Positions 37,731 through 51,230 of a stretch of 64,000 nt of DNA are shown here, in pieces. Position numbers and translations under genes: made by a program. The notes under the pieces were generated by a model. That model searched no databases. It saw only the letters and a list, made by a program, of their open reading frames with translations, and was not told the origin of the DNA. The DNA comes from Rhopalosiphum padi. Its lineage: Eukaryota; Arthropoda; Insecta; Hemiptera; Aphididae. Within the stretch, counting starts at the first letter, position 1, and each line of letters opens with the position of its first letter. Where the stretch lies: NCBI RefSeq assembly GCF_020882245.1, contig NC_083597.1, positions 51,686,152-51,750,151 on the forward strand. Direction: 5' to 3'.

Positions 37731-39061
37731 ATAATAATATGATAGATCATATGTTTTTTTTATAGAACTCTTTGTGATATTATAGGATTTATTTTTATAT
37801 TTCAGCTGTCTTGCATACGAAACTTTTGATATCTAATTAATTTCATACGTAAAACCATAATAATTGTATATCCTGAATTTTTTTTTAAATTATAATTTTA
37901 TTATTTCAATAGTTGTTTGGTAAAATTTCTCACAAATAAGACCATCTTCGACCAGCATTATTTTACATTGTACAGTGTACACAATGCATTAATGCATTAT
38001 ACATTGAAAATTGAATTCAAATTGTACAAATTCGTTAGAGTGGCATACTTAACCTAGTCTACATGTAGTATTGTAGTCACCTACTATAAGTAGCTATACA
38101 GCAGTTTACGGGTTGGCTGAACTAAATGATTAATAATTTTAAAAATATTTAAAAGTTTAATCATTAAACTGATATTACATACTAAATAGTTAATAGATTA
38201 TGATCTACGTATAATAAAGAACGACTTACAAAACCAATAAAATCAATTTCTAAATACAAGCAGTTATTCACATTCGACTCGTTAATATATACACATGTGA
38301 CTATATCATTTCCGTTTCGGTGCCGTCCTGTTTAGGAATAATACATACCTACTTATACTATTTTTTACTGATTTTAAAATAATCAATAGGTTCTAATGTT
38401 AATATGCTCAGATAATTTGCGATATTAATATATATATAATAAATGCATCTATTTATGGTAGTATGCTATTGTTATTTTATCTTATAAGTGTATAGTCAAA
38501 ATATTTTGAAAATTATAATATTTATAAGAAATGTAAACATTAACATTTGTTAAGATTATCAAATAACTATAGTAGTTCGTTTTTAAATTACTACAAAAAA
38601 ACAAAAATCGGTTGAGCAGAAATAGTTATCACAGAAGTATGAAATGAATATCTAATAATGTCATCAAAATTCAAAATTTAGACAATTATAAAAAAATATA
38701 TTAATGCGTCTTTTCAGAAATCTTTTTATTTTTGTTAGGGATAAAAAAACTTAAATTAGTCAAGTACTCAGCCAGTTAAAAATGAAAAATGCTATTTATA
38801 CAATTAATATAAATATAAATTATTATATAAAATGGGTCTGTTAATATACTAATATGACGATTATGTATTTTTGGTCTCACGTATTTTATGTATCGCGCGT
38901 TCGGTAATAAAATATGCATACGTATACGTCACCCGTCGTGTAGCAGATTGTCCGGTGCAATAAGTATGTATTTATTTTATGTCTAAAAAAGTAAATTAAA
39001 GCTCCAAAAGTATAGAAAATCAAACTCACGTAAATATTGATTTTTTTTGTGAAACTCAGTT

Positions 39062-39325
39062 GTGTCATATTTCCACACGTTCAGTAACCACATCGCCGAC
39101 CCAGGAACACCTTTCCTCGTCCGTCTTTGTACCACATTTCGAATTGAAGATATTGAGATATTTCATAAAAATAAGCTGAACAGAACGGCATATGCGTGTA
39201 AAATATTATATATTATGTTAAAGTACGGTTTAACGATTTGTACGTCTATTTTTTTCTCCGTTAAAATTATTACAACCGTCAATCGTCTCCGACGAATAGC
39301 AAAAATTGATGATTACCATAGATGA
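39062..39325 (+). pseudogene. unit U1, copy 2: 87-aa frame
   Basis: Same 87-codon frame as 2150-1887, ending VKIITTVNRLRR...DDYHR and a stop. No internal stops in any of the three element copies. The copies are so alike that this alone does not prove selection. Confidence 0.4.
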
Positions 39326-40332
39326 TAGATTAATATGATAGATCCATATACATAGATTATGTACTGTATTATTATGTTGTAATATTATTATTAGCCAGAC
39401 ATTTAAATTTATTCGGGAGTCTGCCGTTCGAGAGACTCAATTGTGTACTTATACAAATTTTATATGCATGACAAGGCGGAGGGTGGGGTAGATTGTATAA
39501 ATGTTGTTCAGGATATTGAGATGACTAGACTCATTCAAAGTTTCTGCCATTGGCATCGCATAAATTTGTAATTAGTTGTTGACTTGTTGTTATCGATATT
39601 TTTTGCCCGTATTATTATTGAATGACATCCGTCTTCTCATTATTAATGTAAAAATATTATAATATTATCAATAATCAATATTAATATCGAAGACCATCAT
39701 AATTATTTCCCAAATAGACAAAAATATTAAATTATAGGTACTACAATTTTCTTTAAAATTTTTTATTGCTTTACTACTTTTTTTTTATGCTGAGTCCGCC
39801 GTCTCAAAGACCCTTGACGAGCCCGGAGCCGCCACTGCAGGTGTTAATAAGTTATGGCATAAACAACTTAAAACTAATCTACATAATATTTTGAATACTT
39901 CATTGTTAGTGTTAAATAATAATACGTGGATTGGTGTCTTTAAATAATAATTTTGTAATAACTTAAAACAAAATAGATAATTATACCTATACTATAAAGC
40001 TTTATTTATGAAATAATTTATGCGTGTATTATTAAAACATTAGGTTATAATAGAAAATATTTTTTAATTGTCTATTAAACAAAAATTATATGGATTATGC
40101 TAGATAACAACTGTTATAGGTACTAGTGTTACTACGATATAATAACGTAAAAGCATTTAAATACATTGATAATTAAAAAATAATAATACTAATTACAAAA
40201 TTAATTAATTTATAAAATCCTTATGATTATTTTAATCCCCCGTTAATTAGATCCTCATGCGTCAATTGGATCCTCTTGCCTTAGTTAGTCACCGGGATCT
40301 AGCTGTCTAGGGATCTATGTGACCGTTCATCC

Positions 40333-41755
40333 TATATAATTAATAATATCATAATATATACCATGACTAATCTATGAAAATCTATTTGGTCATGATATAT
40401 ACTATTTCTGTGATCAATGGTCGTTATAATTATATACGGAATATAACAAATCCTTAAGTCCTTAGTATCGATAGTACCTAACAGCAATAAACAAACACAG
40501 ACACGCAGTTAACATCAGATTTATTTTATTTTGGGTTTTTTATTTAAAACAACAATATTTAGTAAATGGCCTGTAGGTACAAGGAATAATAATCAAATAT
40601 AATATTATATAAGTAAAATAAATACATAATGTGATGGAAAACAAGACAGTTTCGACTTTAACAATCTTACATTGATACCAAATGCCATTTTAATGAATTT
40701 TTAATGATATTTATCATATCTTACTTCAACATTTTAAATATATGTAATTTAGTCAATCTAGAACTAAAATATTCAGGCAACTCATTTTTCATAGATTTCT
40801 TTCAAATAGTGACACAAAAATTTAGATTTTAAATGTATTTTAAAAACCAAGTTGAACAATGTCAATTCAAATATTCAATTAACTAATTTATCGACAATTA
40901 TTCTATAACCAAATGTCTCAGTATATGAATTAAGCATTTTGATGAAGCGAATGCTGCAAAATTTCCGTTGTAAGTAATCAGTAATTTTATATTTCCACAA
41001 TATCATTAGTATATTACAAAAATACCAAAAAAAAAAAAAAAATATTTAACCATCATAATAATTATATTAATAAATAAATCTAGACATTTTATTGATTTAT
41101 TGAAATGCCAGACAAATTGATTGTAACAACTTCAATACATCTCTCAACTTCTATGTTCTATTCTTTCATAATTAGGTTGACCAGATTATTAAAAAGAAAA
41201 GCCAGGGAAAATAAAATATGTATCATAAAGAAAAAGTAATTTTGAATAAAACAAAATGTCTAATTTAGATAGGTATTTTTTTAATTTACAATATGAATTA
41301 TGTAATTTTAGCATTTATAATATTTTTTAAATTATTATTAATCATACTTGAAATTTGATTTTACAAGTTAGGTACCATAAAAATTATATAAATTTTGACA
41401 TAATGTAATACTAATTCATATTAAGGCATTAATCCAGGATATATTGAAGTTCTGATAAAGATTTTCAGGAGAATGATGGGAGAAATTTTTAAAAACTGGG
41501 ATGTCTGGACACCCTATTTATAATTTACAAATAATTTTAGAAATTGTTTAAGTTTTTATTTCAACAATTAAAATACAAGAGATTATGATGTAAATAAGAT
41601 ACTTCATTAAAAAATAATAAGACATTATAAAACAATATTTAAGTTACAACTTGCAAAAAATAATAGAGATTTACTACACATGAATGCAATAACAGACACA
41701 AAATTGAAAATAATATAATATATTTATTTTATTTCTGAGAGTGGGAAAATGCTAG
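40333..41755. other. intergenic region 3' of ARMT1
   Basis: AT-rich, no convincing frame. It holds one hAT-like MITE (41173-41516). TTTATT at 41723-41728 is AATAAA on the ARMT1 strand, 28 bp past its stop, and is a likely poly(A) signal. Confidence 0.55.
41173..41516. mobile_element. hAT-like MITE (344 bp)
   Basis: The ends read TAGGTTGACCAGA and, reverse-complemented, TAGGGTGTCCAGA. Flanking octamers TTCATAAT (41165-41172) and TTTATAAT (41517-41524) match at seven of eight, fitting an 8-bp duplication. Non-coding. Confidence 0.65.
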
Positions 41756-44308
41756 CTATTTACTCAAATGCACCACAGCGTATTTGCCATTAACTTGCCA
41801 ATAATTAGTGGAACAAAGATAATTATCATCTTTATCAGTTTCATCAATTTTGGTTTCATAGTCACAGTTAAGGTCACATACACAATCACATTTTAATGTA
41901 CGTAAAGCTACCACAGCTGTTGGTTGAAATTGGCACAAGGCAGATTTGAATGTAGTTGATGGTGACCAATTGATATCTCCAATTAGTTTTCTGTAATTTA
42001 AATCGCCTACAAAAATCAAAATTAACATAATATAGTACAATCACGTAAAACAATTTTCTTCTATACAAACTACAAAATAATATTATTATATTGCTCTAAA
42101 CCAAAAACTGTTTTGATTATGTCCAATTTTCATGAAATATAAAACTAAATATCTGATTTTAACCCAAATAAAACAATTATTATCAACTCTTTTCAATCCA
42201 TAACATTTTTATAAATTAAAATTTAACCTTTAAATATTAATAATTGGGAGCAAGCTAATTTTTTGTATAACTCTGAATCTTCAGTGGCCATTGTTGAATA
42301 ACAGTGAGGTAAGGTCCAAAACTCCTCGCACTCAATTACAAATTTTCCTATAGTGATAAAATTAAAAACAGAATAGTTAAATGCTTAGTCATTTTACTCA
42401 AAAAAGCAAAAATTAAATTTAAAGAATCTACCAGTTTTGTAATAATTGTTCCATCTATTTCCAATTTGTTGAAGAGCACTTGATGCACATTCATTAATTA
42501 AACGATTTAAAAAGTGTTCAAAATCTGGTTTTGTAACATCTGACACATACCAAGGGATAGATTTTCCATGAAAGACAACAGTTTCGGCAAATCCATAAGT
42601 AATAAAAAAGTCTGCCAAACACATATCCGTAAATAGTTCATAAGCCGAATTATCCAAGATAATATCTGAAATAATTGAATTAATTTGTATGTATATTATA
42701 CAATACAATAGTACAAATACAGTATAAAACAATAGACTAATAAGTCTATTTGAATTCAATAATAAAAATAAAAAAAATTTTTCATAATATATTATTGAAT
42801 ATCATTAAAAAATAAAAATATTATTTACCAATTATCTTAGGATTTTTGTCATTTGAAGCATTCAAAGTGTTCCAAATTTCATCTGAATGATCAGTCAAAA
42901 TATATTTATCTAAGGATACAACAGCTTCTAGCGGATCTTCAGTAATGTTTTTTGATTTTCCAATGTTGAGAGACAAATCAAATCTATTTCCCCACAAACA
43001 AATCTATCAAATAAAAAAAAAAAAAATAGTAGGAATATGTTGAACACTATTTTTTAAACAGGTACATGGGAATCATGGCAATATTTAAAAGATATTTTAT
43101 TAAAATATTTTTTTAATAGCTATTATTGTTTGTAATCAACCATCCCATAAAATATAATAAATCCAATCATATAAAGCAAAACCGGCAAAACCTTTAATAT
43201 TTGTATGAAAAGTGTCTTCAAATTTTTATTGTCCAATTCTTTCTTTGAAAATTGAGGATTTAAAAAATCTGCTATAGCTATCATTGTTATTTCAGATTCA
43301 TCAAAAGCTTTATACTTCAGTTGCTTAAAAGGATCATAATCTTTCAACATTTTCCTGTTTAGACAAATGTATATAACATAATTTATTAGAATGTATATTA
43401 AATTTATTCATTTTTATAACTTACGTTTTTTCGAAAATCTCTTTTATTCTTATGTACAAATAATTCTCAGTAAAAAGCCATTCTGTATCAAACCATGTTA
43501 CAATCGAATCTGAATTAAACTTTTTTTCTAATAATTGATTCCAAATCAATGCTAATGTACAAGTACTATCAATTGTTCGTAGAGGCTTATTGTTTAATAT
43601 TTCAGAAAGTAGTAGTTCCAATTTATTGACAATATCATTTATTTCTTCTTTGTTTGCCTTTAAAAAAAAATTTGATTGATGATTATCTTTAATAGTCTTA
43701 AAATTATTACTTCTTACAATTTTAATTAAACAATACCTAACTAATTTAACATTCAATCCATTAAAAATATATTTAAATCTTGTTCAAGCAACCTTATTCA
43801 ATATATTAAAATTTAAATAGGAAATAAAAATGTTATTAATTTAAGAGAATAAACAAAAATATAAACACTAAGTCCTTACCAAAGTGAATTGTTCGGCTTT
43901 TAATAATCCAGTCATTGCAGAAAATACATCAGGCATTCTATGCATTAAAGAATGATAACCAAAACTTCTGTAAAATCAATATTAATTTAAATTTAAATCT
44001 AAAATCTTAAATCATCATTTATATTTAATTCATAATATGAATAATATATTATAATTTGCATCATTCAAATAGTTGTGTACAAAACAGTGTCTAGTGATTT
44101 AAATTTAAATTTACTAATACACTTAAAAATAAAAAAAATAGAAACTGTATCTTTAATTAAAAATTTGTATGAATGAAGGTTATACAATTAATTTTAATTT
44201 TATTATAATACAATAATATATTATTAAATCTTACTTCATGTATTTTCCTCTTAGTGGTTCATTATCTGGTGTTTTCTGATCCAAAAATTGATCAATATTA
44301 CAAGCCAT
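41756..44308 (-). CDS. ARMT1: damage-control phosphatase ARMT1 (DUF89 family)
   Basis: Metal-dependent DUF89 phosphatase that removes phosphate from damaged sugar phosphates such as fructose-1-phosphate; the human protein is also reported as a glutamate O-methyltransferase. Probably cytosolic or nuclear. Eight exons in transcription order: 44308-44235, 43967-43880, 43657-43425, 43354-43192, 43003-42829, 42665-42432, 42347-42228, 42006-41756. They sum to 1338 nt, 445 aa (human 441). The core motif ILDNSAYELFTDMCLADF gives metal ligands D249 and N250, and IPWYVSD gives D287, with the same spacing as in the human enzyme. FKGDLNYRKLIGD (about 361-373) and LRTLK are the substrate-side motifs, and all expected residues are present. 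The C-terminus (WQVNGKYAVVHL) matches the family. The gene is divergent from PTGES2 across 1.4 kb. Confidence 0.95.
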
Positions 44309-45735
44309 AGTGTAGTATTTTACTGTTCTGTGTTATTGGATGTCTTTCAACTGAATACAGTTAAAATACTACAACAATTTTAAATTTTAAGTGTAAAAAT
44401 GTAAAAAGTAATCAAATCACTACAAATATTACCGATTACCATAGCGGCAAGGTTTAAATATATAGGTAGATTAGATCATCATCATTTAGATATTTACTTA
44501 TCTACCTACTATAGTTATTATCATTTTTTTCGTATAATTAATTGTTCTAATTATAATTTTTATTTTTTAAGATTATGATTGATATACCAATTCTTATTTT
44601 TATTTAAATAGGTATACCTAAAAATAATTTTGTTTATCATTTTCCAACCAATTTTGGTCTAAATCACGGACTTCGTGGTGTATACACACTAGTACACTAC
44701 ACAGCTAACTAACATACGTCATATTTGACATTTGTGATAAAATATGAGTGAAACTGAAAAAATGGACTGAGGACTGTCAGAGGTCATAATATTCTCTCAC
44801 TCTCTCAATATATTTTCTAAAGTAACCAAAATATTCTGTAGCGGTTTAGTGTTTACATATAAACAGGAGTGACAAATGTATATTGAATTGGAGCCTTCAG
44901 CGTTTACGGAGTATACTACTTTGTATATTTACAAAGAAATACATATAAGTACCTGAAAAAAATATTCAGTTTTAATGTAGGTAAATGTTGAGAATACGGT
45001 GAATGATGGTGGTAAATGGAAAAGGGTACCTATATAATGTTATTAATTGTTTTTTTAAGATTTAAAATAGGTTTTTTAAATTCTAATGTATAATATTAAA
45101 AAATAATATATACACATTAAACTAGTGCCTATAACATTTTGTTTCGTAATATTTATTTTTTATTTTTTTAAATTAAATAAGAAAAATGATAAGTAAGTTT
45201 TATTTATATGAACTATTTTTCGAACAGAGCTAGAAAAATTTCTGGTATAGATATTGACCACGAGTCGAACTTAGTTAATCATGATATATAACATATCATT
45301 TCATTATATTTTGATCATTTCTTTTCTAAATTATCAACAAACGTCAAACATTGAAACATGTGCCAGAACCATAGACTTATATTATAAGTCTATGGCCAGA
45401 TCAGAGTTGATAAGCCAGTGCATGCATAATTACACTAAACAAAAATGTGCACTTTAAAAATTACCATATTTTTTGATTTGTGTTATCTTATAGATTAGGT
45501 ACTCTATTAGATTATTAAATTATTTTAACATTTTTAACAGTGAAAACTCAAAACTGAACATTATAGGTACTTAAATCATGAATAATGATCTATAATTTTA
45601 TTTGTAAGTTTAAAATGTTTAAATAATTTAAGTAATTAAACTTTTTTGTTGTTGATTAAATTTATTTAAAAAAACAAGACTCGTTGTTACCTATATAAAT
45701 ATATTGTAGGTAAGTAAGACTAAAGCATAACGAAA
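44309..45735. other. divergent intergenic region, ARMT1 / PTGES2
   Basis: 1.43 kb containing the promoters of both genes. No core promoter motif is clear. A near-perfect palindrome with 12-bp arms (CCATAGACTTAT / ATAAGTCTATGG, 3-bp centre) lies at 45369-45395 and may be a transposon remnant. No open frames of note. Confidence 0.5.
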
Positions 45736-47078
45736 ATGGCACTGCGAGTGGCTATTGCCCGTTTAAATACAAAAACAGTTTCTGGAGGACCGTTTTTGTT
45801 ACGTACAAACAATCCATTTAGTCGTATGAAACATTTCAATAGTGAGTCACCACTAGCTAAACATACTAAAAAACGTACCAGCACAGTACGTTTAATAGGT
45901 GGTGGTATGGCCATTGGTGTCGTAGTCGGAGCAGCATATTCATATTTCACAGATTCAGAGCGTAAACTACCTGGTTCCATAGTAAATACTCCAACACGAA
46001 TACCAATCTTGAAGACCTTACCTCCCGAACTGAAGGTCACCCGTAAAGTATGACATTACTCACAATTTTCATAGCATTTAAATTTATTATATTAATAATT
46101 TATAATTTCAGGTACGACACAATAATGATGAACATGCTGATTTAATTCTATTTCAATATCCAACTTGTCCATTTTGTTGTAAAGTGCGAGCATTTCTTGA
46201 TTATGTTAAGGTGCCATATGACATCATTGAAGTAGACCCTATGCTCAAACAGCAAATAAACTGGTCTGATTATAAAAAAGTTCCCATTCTATTAGTAAAA
46301 ACAAGTAATGGTTACCAACCACTGACCGATAGTACAATGATTGTATCTGCTCTGGCTACTTATTTAAAAGATAAAACATTTAATATTGAGGATATTGCAA
46401 ATTTTTATCCTTCAATATCCTATGTTGATGTAGACGGTAAAAGGAAGACAGACATTATGAACAAATATTTCATTATGAATGAAGACGAATCTGAAAAATC
46501 AAAACGTTCGAATTTTGAGTAAGTTCTTGTGCTTGGAAATGATCCATTGAACATAATATTTTTTTTTAGTAATGAAAGAAAATGGCGAAAATGGTCTGAT
46601 GAAACTTTGGTCCATGCACTCTCACCAAATGCTTACCGTACTCTATCAGAAGCTATAGACTCTTTTAAATGGTTTTCAATAGTTGGTGAATGGGAAAAAA
46701 ATTTCCCCTTTTGGGAAACAAGTCTAATGGTATATGGTGGAGCCTTTATGATGTGGCTAATTAGTAAAAAATTGAAGAAAAAGTAATTTTTTTTAATCAT
46801 TTTATTATTTAGTATAATTAATGACTATAATGTTTAATATCAATAGGTACATGCTAAAAGATGATGTACGCCTATCATTATATGAAGAATGTAATACATG
46901 GGTGAAAGCAGTAGAACAAAATGGCGGAACTTTTATGGGTGGTAACAAACCAAATTTAGCCGATCTAGCTGTGTATGGTACTCTTTCGAGTATTGAAGGT
47001 TGTATGGCTTTCAAAGACGTGCAGGAAAATACTAAAATTAATGTGTGGTTTAGTAATATGAAAAAAGTTATACTATAA
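45736..47078 (+). CDS. PTGES2: prostaglandin E synthase 2 (glutaredoxin/GST-like, membrane-anchored)
   Basis: Membrane-associated prostaglandin E synthase 2 family; the fly homologue is Su(P). In mammals it isomerises PGH2 to PGE2 and binds haem and glutathione. Its true substrate in insects is unsettled. Four exons: 45736-46047, 46112-46518, 46570-46782, 46847-47078, summing to 1164 nt, 387 aa (human 377). The basic, Ser/Thr-rich N-terminus of about 50 residues could be a mitochondrial or Golgi presequence. A hydrophobic anchor follows at about 52-71 (LIGGGMAIGVVVGAAY). The glutaredoxin-like domain has the catalytic pair C123-P-F-C126 in YPTCPFCCKVRAFLDY, and KVPILLV carries the cis-proline. 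The GST-like C-terminal domain contains KWRKWSDETLVH, SPNAYRT and GGNKPNLADLAVYG. All family landmarks are present. Convergent with LLPH. Confidence 0.96.
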
Positions 47079-48342
47079 TAATGTTCCTATTTATTAAAAA
47101 TGTTAAATAGAATGAAAATGGGACAGTGATTTAATTTAACAAAATGAGTTGTTTATTTAATTTTTAATCAAAGTATTTGTTTATCAACAAAAATTATTAC
47201 ATCCTATTTAACTTTTAATCCTGATATATATTAATCAATCATACAAGATTTAGCATTTTAGGTCTCAAGTTGCTCAAAGAATGCTTTTGTTTTTTGACAC
47301 TACCACTGTTTATTATTTATTTTATATTTAATTATATTTCAAATAGGGTATTTTAATGGGAAATGAAAACTATTTATGAAACTATTTTAATCTATTCTGT
47401 GGTATTCATTGTCACTGACACAACTAGGTTTGGCATTTATATTAATGATAAATTGATAAGTGACAGTGTGAAATCAATAAATCATCAAATTATGATTGAA
47501 TTTTCAACAAAAATTGCACATATTAATGATCAGTTACCACACACTTATTTACCAGATACACAAATATTTCTAGAAAATGCAAACTCTTTAATTTGCTACT
47601 AAGAGGTCACTACTAACTCAGGATAAATATTCATTTCAAATAAACTTGAGATGCTTGTATAAAAACCTTAATAGTATTATGTCTAAGACTTTTAGTACCT
47701 TATAATGACTTGTAAATATTTAAAGATACTGTTTTTTTTTTTTTATATACACATATTTTGTCATTTTTGGTAAAAAAAAATATCCTATTTTTTTATTCTG
47801 CACGTTAATTTATTGGCTTCAAAAAAATCATTTGAGTGGTGATAGGTTAAACAAAGCCAGTACCAAAACCCCTTAATTCGTTAAAACTGTGTTTTATGTT
47901 TATAGCAAAAATGTATTCTATGCCAAAAATACTAGAAAATATTTTAATCTTGAACTTATATAATTTTTATTATAATATTAATGTTTTGATAGGATATTTT
48001 TAATATTACTTGGTATACGAATAACAATTTACCAAAATATTAAACATAGTTATCTGTATTACAATTTATTAAGATTTAATTAAATAAATTTTAATGTTCA
48101 ATAAATCAATTGCATTTTCTTTAGATTTATTTACATGAAAAAATGTCAATATATTGAGAAATACCTATATTTACCGTAAAAAATAAAATTTTAACTACAA
48201 CTCAATATATTATAAATTTTAAGTTCCAATTACATAACATACAAATTAAAACCATTGTGTATTACATTTGTTAAAGTTGAAGTTGTTAAGAACTCAATGA
48301 TAAACTTTAAACAGTAATATTTTATTTTTCAAATGGTCAAAA
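47079..48342. other. convergent 3' region PTGES2 / LLPH, with a 79-codon frame
   Basis: Contains probable 3' UTRs. AATAAA at 47639-47644 could end the PTGES2 transcript. TTTATT at 48321-48326 is AATAAA for LLPH, 17 bp after its stop. A plus-strand frame at 47363-47602 (begins MKTIYETILIYSVVF, possible signal peptide) lies in this UTR. I find no family for it and there is no acceptor at its start, so it is not called as a gene. Confidence 0.5.
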
Positions 48343-49629
48343 TTACAAGTTTTTTATAGCGTTACTTTTTTTTTTTTTAATTGATCCCTTTATTCTTTTA
48401 GCGTTGATTGACTGTTGTTTTCTATAACTTCTTATGTATTTTTTGTATTCCTTTTTTCTGAGCCAAGTTGGGTGTTGAACTTTTTTTGGAGTTTCCTTTA
48501 CAGATTCTGCAGTTTTTTCCACTTTAGCTTTTTCTTCCTTTTCTAGTTGAATTTTTTCAGCTTCTTCATTCTTAGCTTTAACTAAAAAATAATTAAAAAT
48601 TTGTTTTTTGTTAATAAAATTTTAATTATATGTTTTAAATATTTAGGTATAGAATGAATAAATTTTACATTTATGAAATAATATATAAATATAAACTTCA
48701 TTATTACAACAGGGTTGCTAGTATATTACTAATATGTATTTCAAATTTATATATCTAGTTGTTTAGTTATTTATATGTTTAAATATACAATAAGTTTAAT
48801 GCTATTTAATATTTATTAATCTATATATAAAACTTTTATATAAATTATAATATTAGCATAGATAACATACCCATATGATATGTAAGTACTATTAATCTTA
48901 AAAAATAATAAACTGCAAATAGAACATAGTAACTTATAAACATATTTTAACACATACACATTTATGGTAAACAAATTTTTGTTATCGATTTGAAATGAAA
49001 AAAAGTTATCTCCAGATAATTAAGCTTATTATAATAGAAAATGAAACATGTTAAAGTGCCTCTACAGATTTAATAAATACATCTACTTTCCATTAAAAAT
49101 TAGTAATACACTTAACAAATAACTATGTTTTTAAATACCAATAAACTACATTGATTTATGGGAATTAAATGTTAGTAGTTACTAGTTAGTGCCTTATCAT
49201 ACCTTAAAATTAGTGATAAAATAATAAAAATAAATATTAGTATTTTGTTATGAAAATAAAATTAGTATCTGTTATGCCTATGACTTTAGAAGTGTAACAA
49301 TATGTAAAACATCGATGAATATTAATGTATACATTGCTGTACTGAAAAACTGAACAACATAAATATTGGGATAGTAAATGCCTAGTTCCCCGTCACAAGT
49401 GTATTTTTTTGTACACAACAGATAAACTATTAACATAAACGATAAACAACATAATGAAAGAAAATAATTTACCTAAACAAACATGTTCAATTTCACCGCC
49501 TTCCTTGACTTCTATTTCTCCAGCGTTAACCAGCATATTCTTCAATCTGTCTAATTCCTTCACGCCATACCTGATCCGCTTGATAGCTCTCATCTTCCGG
49601 CGCCACTTACTCCTTATACTTTTGGCCAT
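48343..49629 (-). CDS. LLPH: protein LLP homolog (LLPH), nucleolar basic protein
   Basis: Small basic nucleolar/nuclear protein of the LAPS18-like family (yeast relative Cgr1/YBL028C group), linked to ribosome biogenesis and, in Aplysia and mammals, to neuronal growth. Two exons: 49629-49473 and 48581-48343, 396 nt, 131 aa (human 129), separated by an 891-bp intron. The start MAKSIRSKWRRKMRA is the family signature, so the longer in-frame upstream ATG at 49773 is rejected. The second exon encodes a Lys/Glu-rich helix (EEAEKIQLEKEEKAK) and the conserved HPTWLRKKEYKKY block, then a poly-lysine end (SIKKKKSNAIKNL). The 13-base A run in the coding strand at 48366-48378 could slip in sequencing; the frame after it adds only eight residues. 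Confidence 0.9.
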
Positions 49630-51079
49630 TGTAAGCAGGTCGGCGATAAATAAATTATAATAGTAGTAATGATTGACCACGAATTCGGAATTACAATTTC
49701 GTAGTGGCACAATCCCAGTGCACACTACACAAAAGTGACAAAACACGAAAGCACGTGAGCAAAAGAATAACAAATGCTTATCAACTATTTGCTGTGTGGT
49801 ATCAATTTTATCAATATTCGTTTGACAGGACTAGGTAACAGTGGTTAAAGTACCAGACAGTAAAAAAAAACGGTTTATATCACTCAAAAAAAACGCTTTA
49901 TATCAGTTCATGGATACATGGATGAAAATATAATATCCTATCGGTTTGGAATAAAATATAACAAGCTACATTATTACTTGCCGCTAAAATTTAAATATCT
50001 AAAATATTTTTATTATTCAATACTCATTGATTGAAAAATGTATTCAAATTGATAATGTTAAAGTTAAACTAATTCATTGTTCTGTGGGTTAATGTTTCAC
50101 CTACCTTGCAGCATCAATATTGTTGTAATATTTTTAATTACCTGTTGTAGTTGGTAATAAATTAAATTTAACATCTATGAGCTATTACTCACCAACCCAT
50201 ACAACATTTATGGAAGACACCCTTTCAATTACTCTCTTTAAAATACATAAAATACAATTATTACACAGTTGAGTTTTATAGAAAAATATTTAATTTCAAT
50301 GATAATTGGTACTTTATTCTAATGCACTTAGTTTTATTAATAACATATTAAGTCTTACATGGCAGTGGTGTTTAGATTATGATTATCTTGCATTAAATTA
50401 ATAGCAGTATACTATACCTGATATTGAGTAGGTAATTCCATGTATCTATTGTACACTTTTCACTTTTACTATTTTGGCCCTCTTAAGGTTATTTTAATAA
50501 CTAAGAAACTATTCATTCAAATTTTGGTACATCTAAATATTCAAAAAAATTATACAGTAAAAATGTGGGCAAACAGAAGTTTGTATCGCATACACTATCG
50601 CAGTACACTCCTAAATAGTAATTAAAAAAAAATTAAAAAATTAGAATTTGAATAAATTCATTATTAAAGGAAAAAGTTTAAAAATGGGTGTGAGCATGCT
50701 TGATGAATCACCGTGTTTAGTTAAACATAATAACCACAATAATATTATGTAGTATTTAAAAATACACTTCACAGTTTATGCTATAAATATTAAATTATAT
50801 TATAGGTCACATCTTATCCTTTAAAATTATTTAACTATCATAAATATCAAATGTAGGTGATAGTTCCATGAAAGTAGGTATGTCAGTAGAATAGTAGTTT
50901 GGTTTATTTTTAACTTAAAAGAAATAATATTCTGTAAAACGTAAAAACTAAAATACTCAATAGAGTTTTGTATTAAGTATTTATCAAATTATTCACTATG
51001 AAATGGATGACAAGCAATATATAATTTTTTACCTCTATCTTCATGTAAATTAATTTATATTTAAATAGTTACCTATGTA

Positions 51080-51230
51080 CATAAGCGTAACTAGGAGTGC
51101 TTAGGTGGGTTTCAGCCCCCCCCCCCCAGAATTTTTTTAAGCCACCATACATTTTATTCATAATGTACTTATTAAAAAAAATACTAATGCTGAAGTCCCC
51201 CTTAACTTGAAAGTCTTGTTACACCTATGT
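51080..51230. mobile_element. hAT-like MITE (151 bp)
   Basis: The ends read CATAAGCGTAACTAG and, reverse-complemented, ACATAGGTGTAACAAG. A 7-bp direct repeat CTATGTA flanks the element (51073-51079, 51231-51237), and the base before it differs, which fits a decayed 8-bp duplication. A run of about 12 C lies inside. Confidence 0.65.

Larger units (their letters stand above)
26347..40332 (-). mobile_element. giant TIR element, copy 2 (14.0 kb, inverted)
   Basis: Reverse complement of copy 1 end to end. The right terminus GGTTACGTACCACC is at 26347 and the left terminus is at about 40320-40332 (GTGACCGTTCATCC, one extra T compared with copy 1). Flanks AGATTTTTT and TATATAATT do not match, so no target duplication is visible; one edge may have been reshaped after insertion. 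Against copy 1 it lacks the 1.95-kb segment and part of the satellite, but has one extra internal unit (about 34.5-36.1 kb). Nested MITEs are at equivalent places. It points the same terminus at NAPG that copy 1 points at WDR35. Confidence 0.8.

Noticed and set aside
47363..47602. 79-codon frame after PTGES2
   Set aside because: Could be a small secreted protein, but it has no splice context or known family and sits in the probable 3' UTR.
49630..49773. Upstream in-frame ATG extending LLPH by 48 residues
   Set aside because: The conserved family start is MAKS at 49629; the extension is hydrophobic and cysteine-rich, unlike the family.
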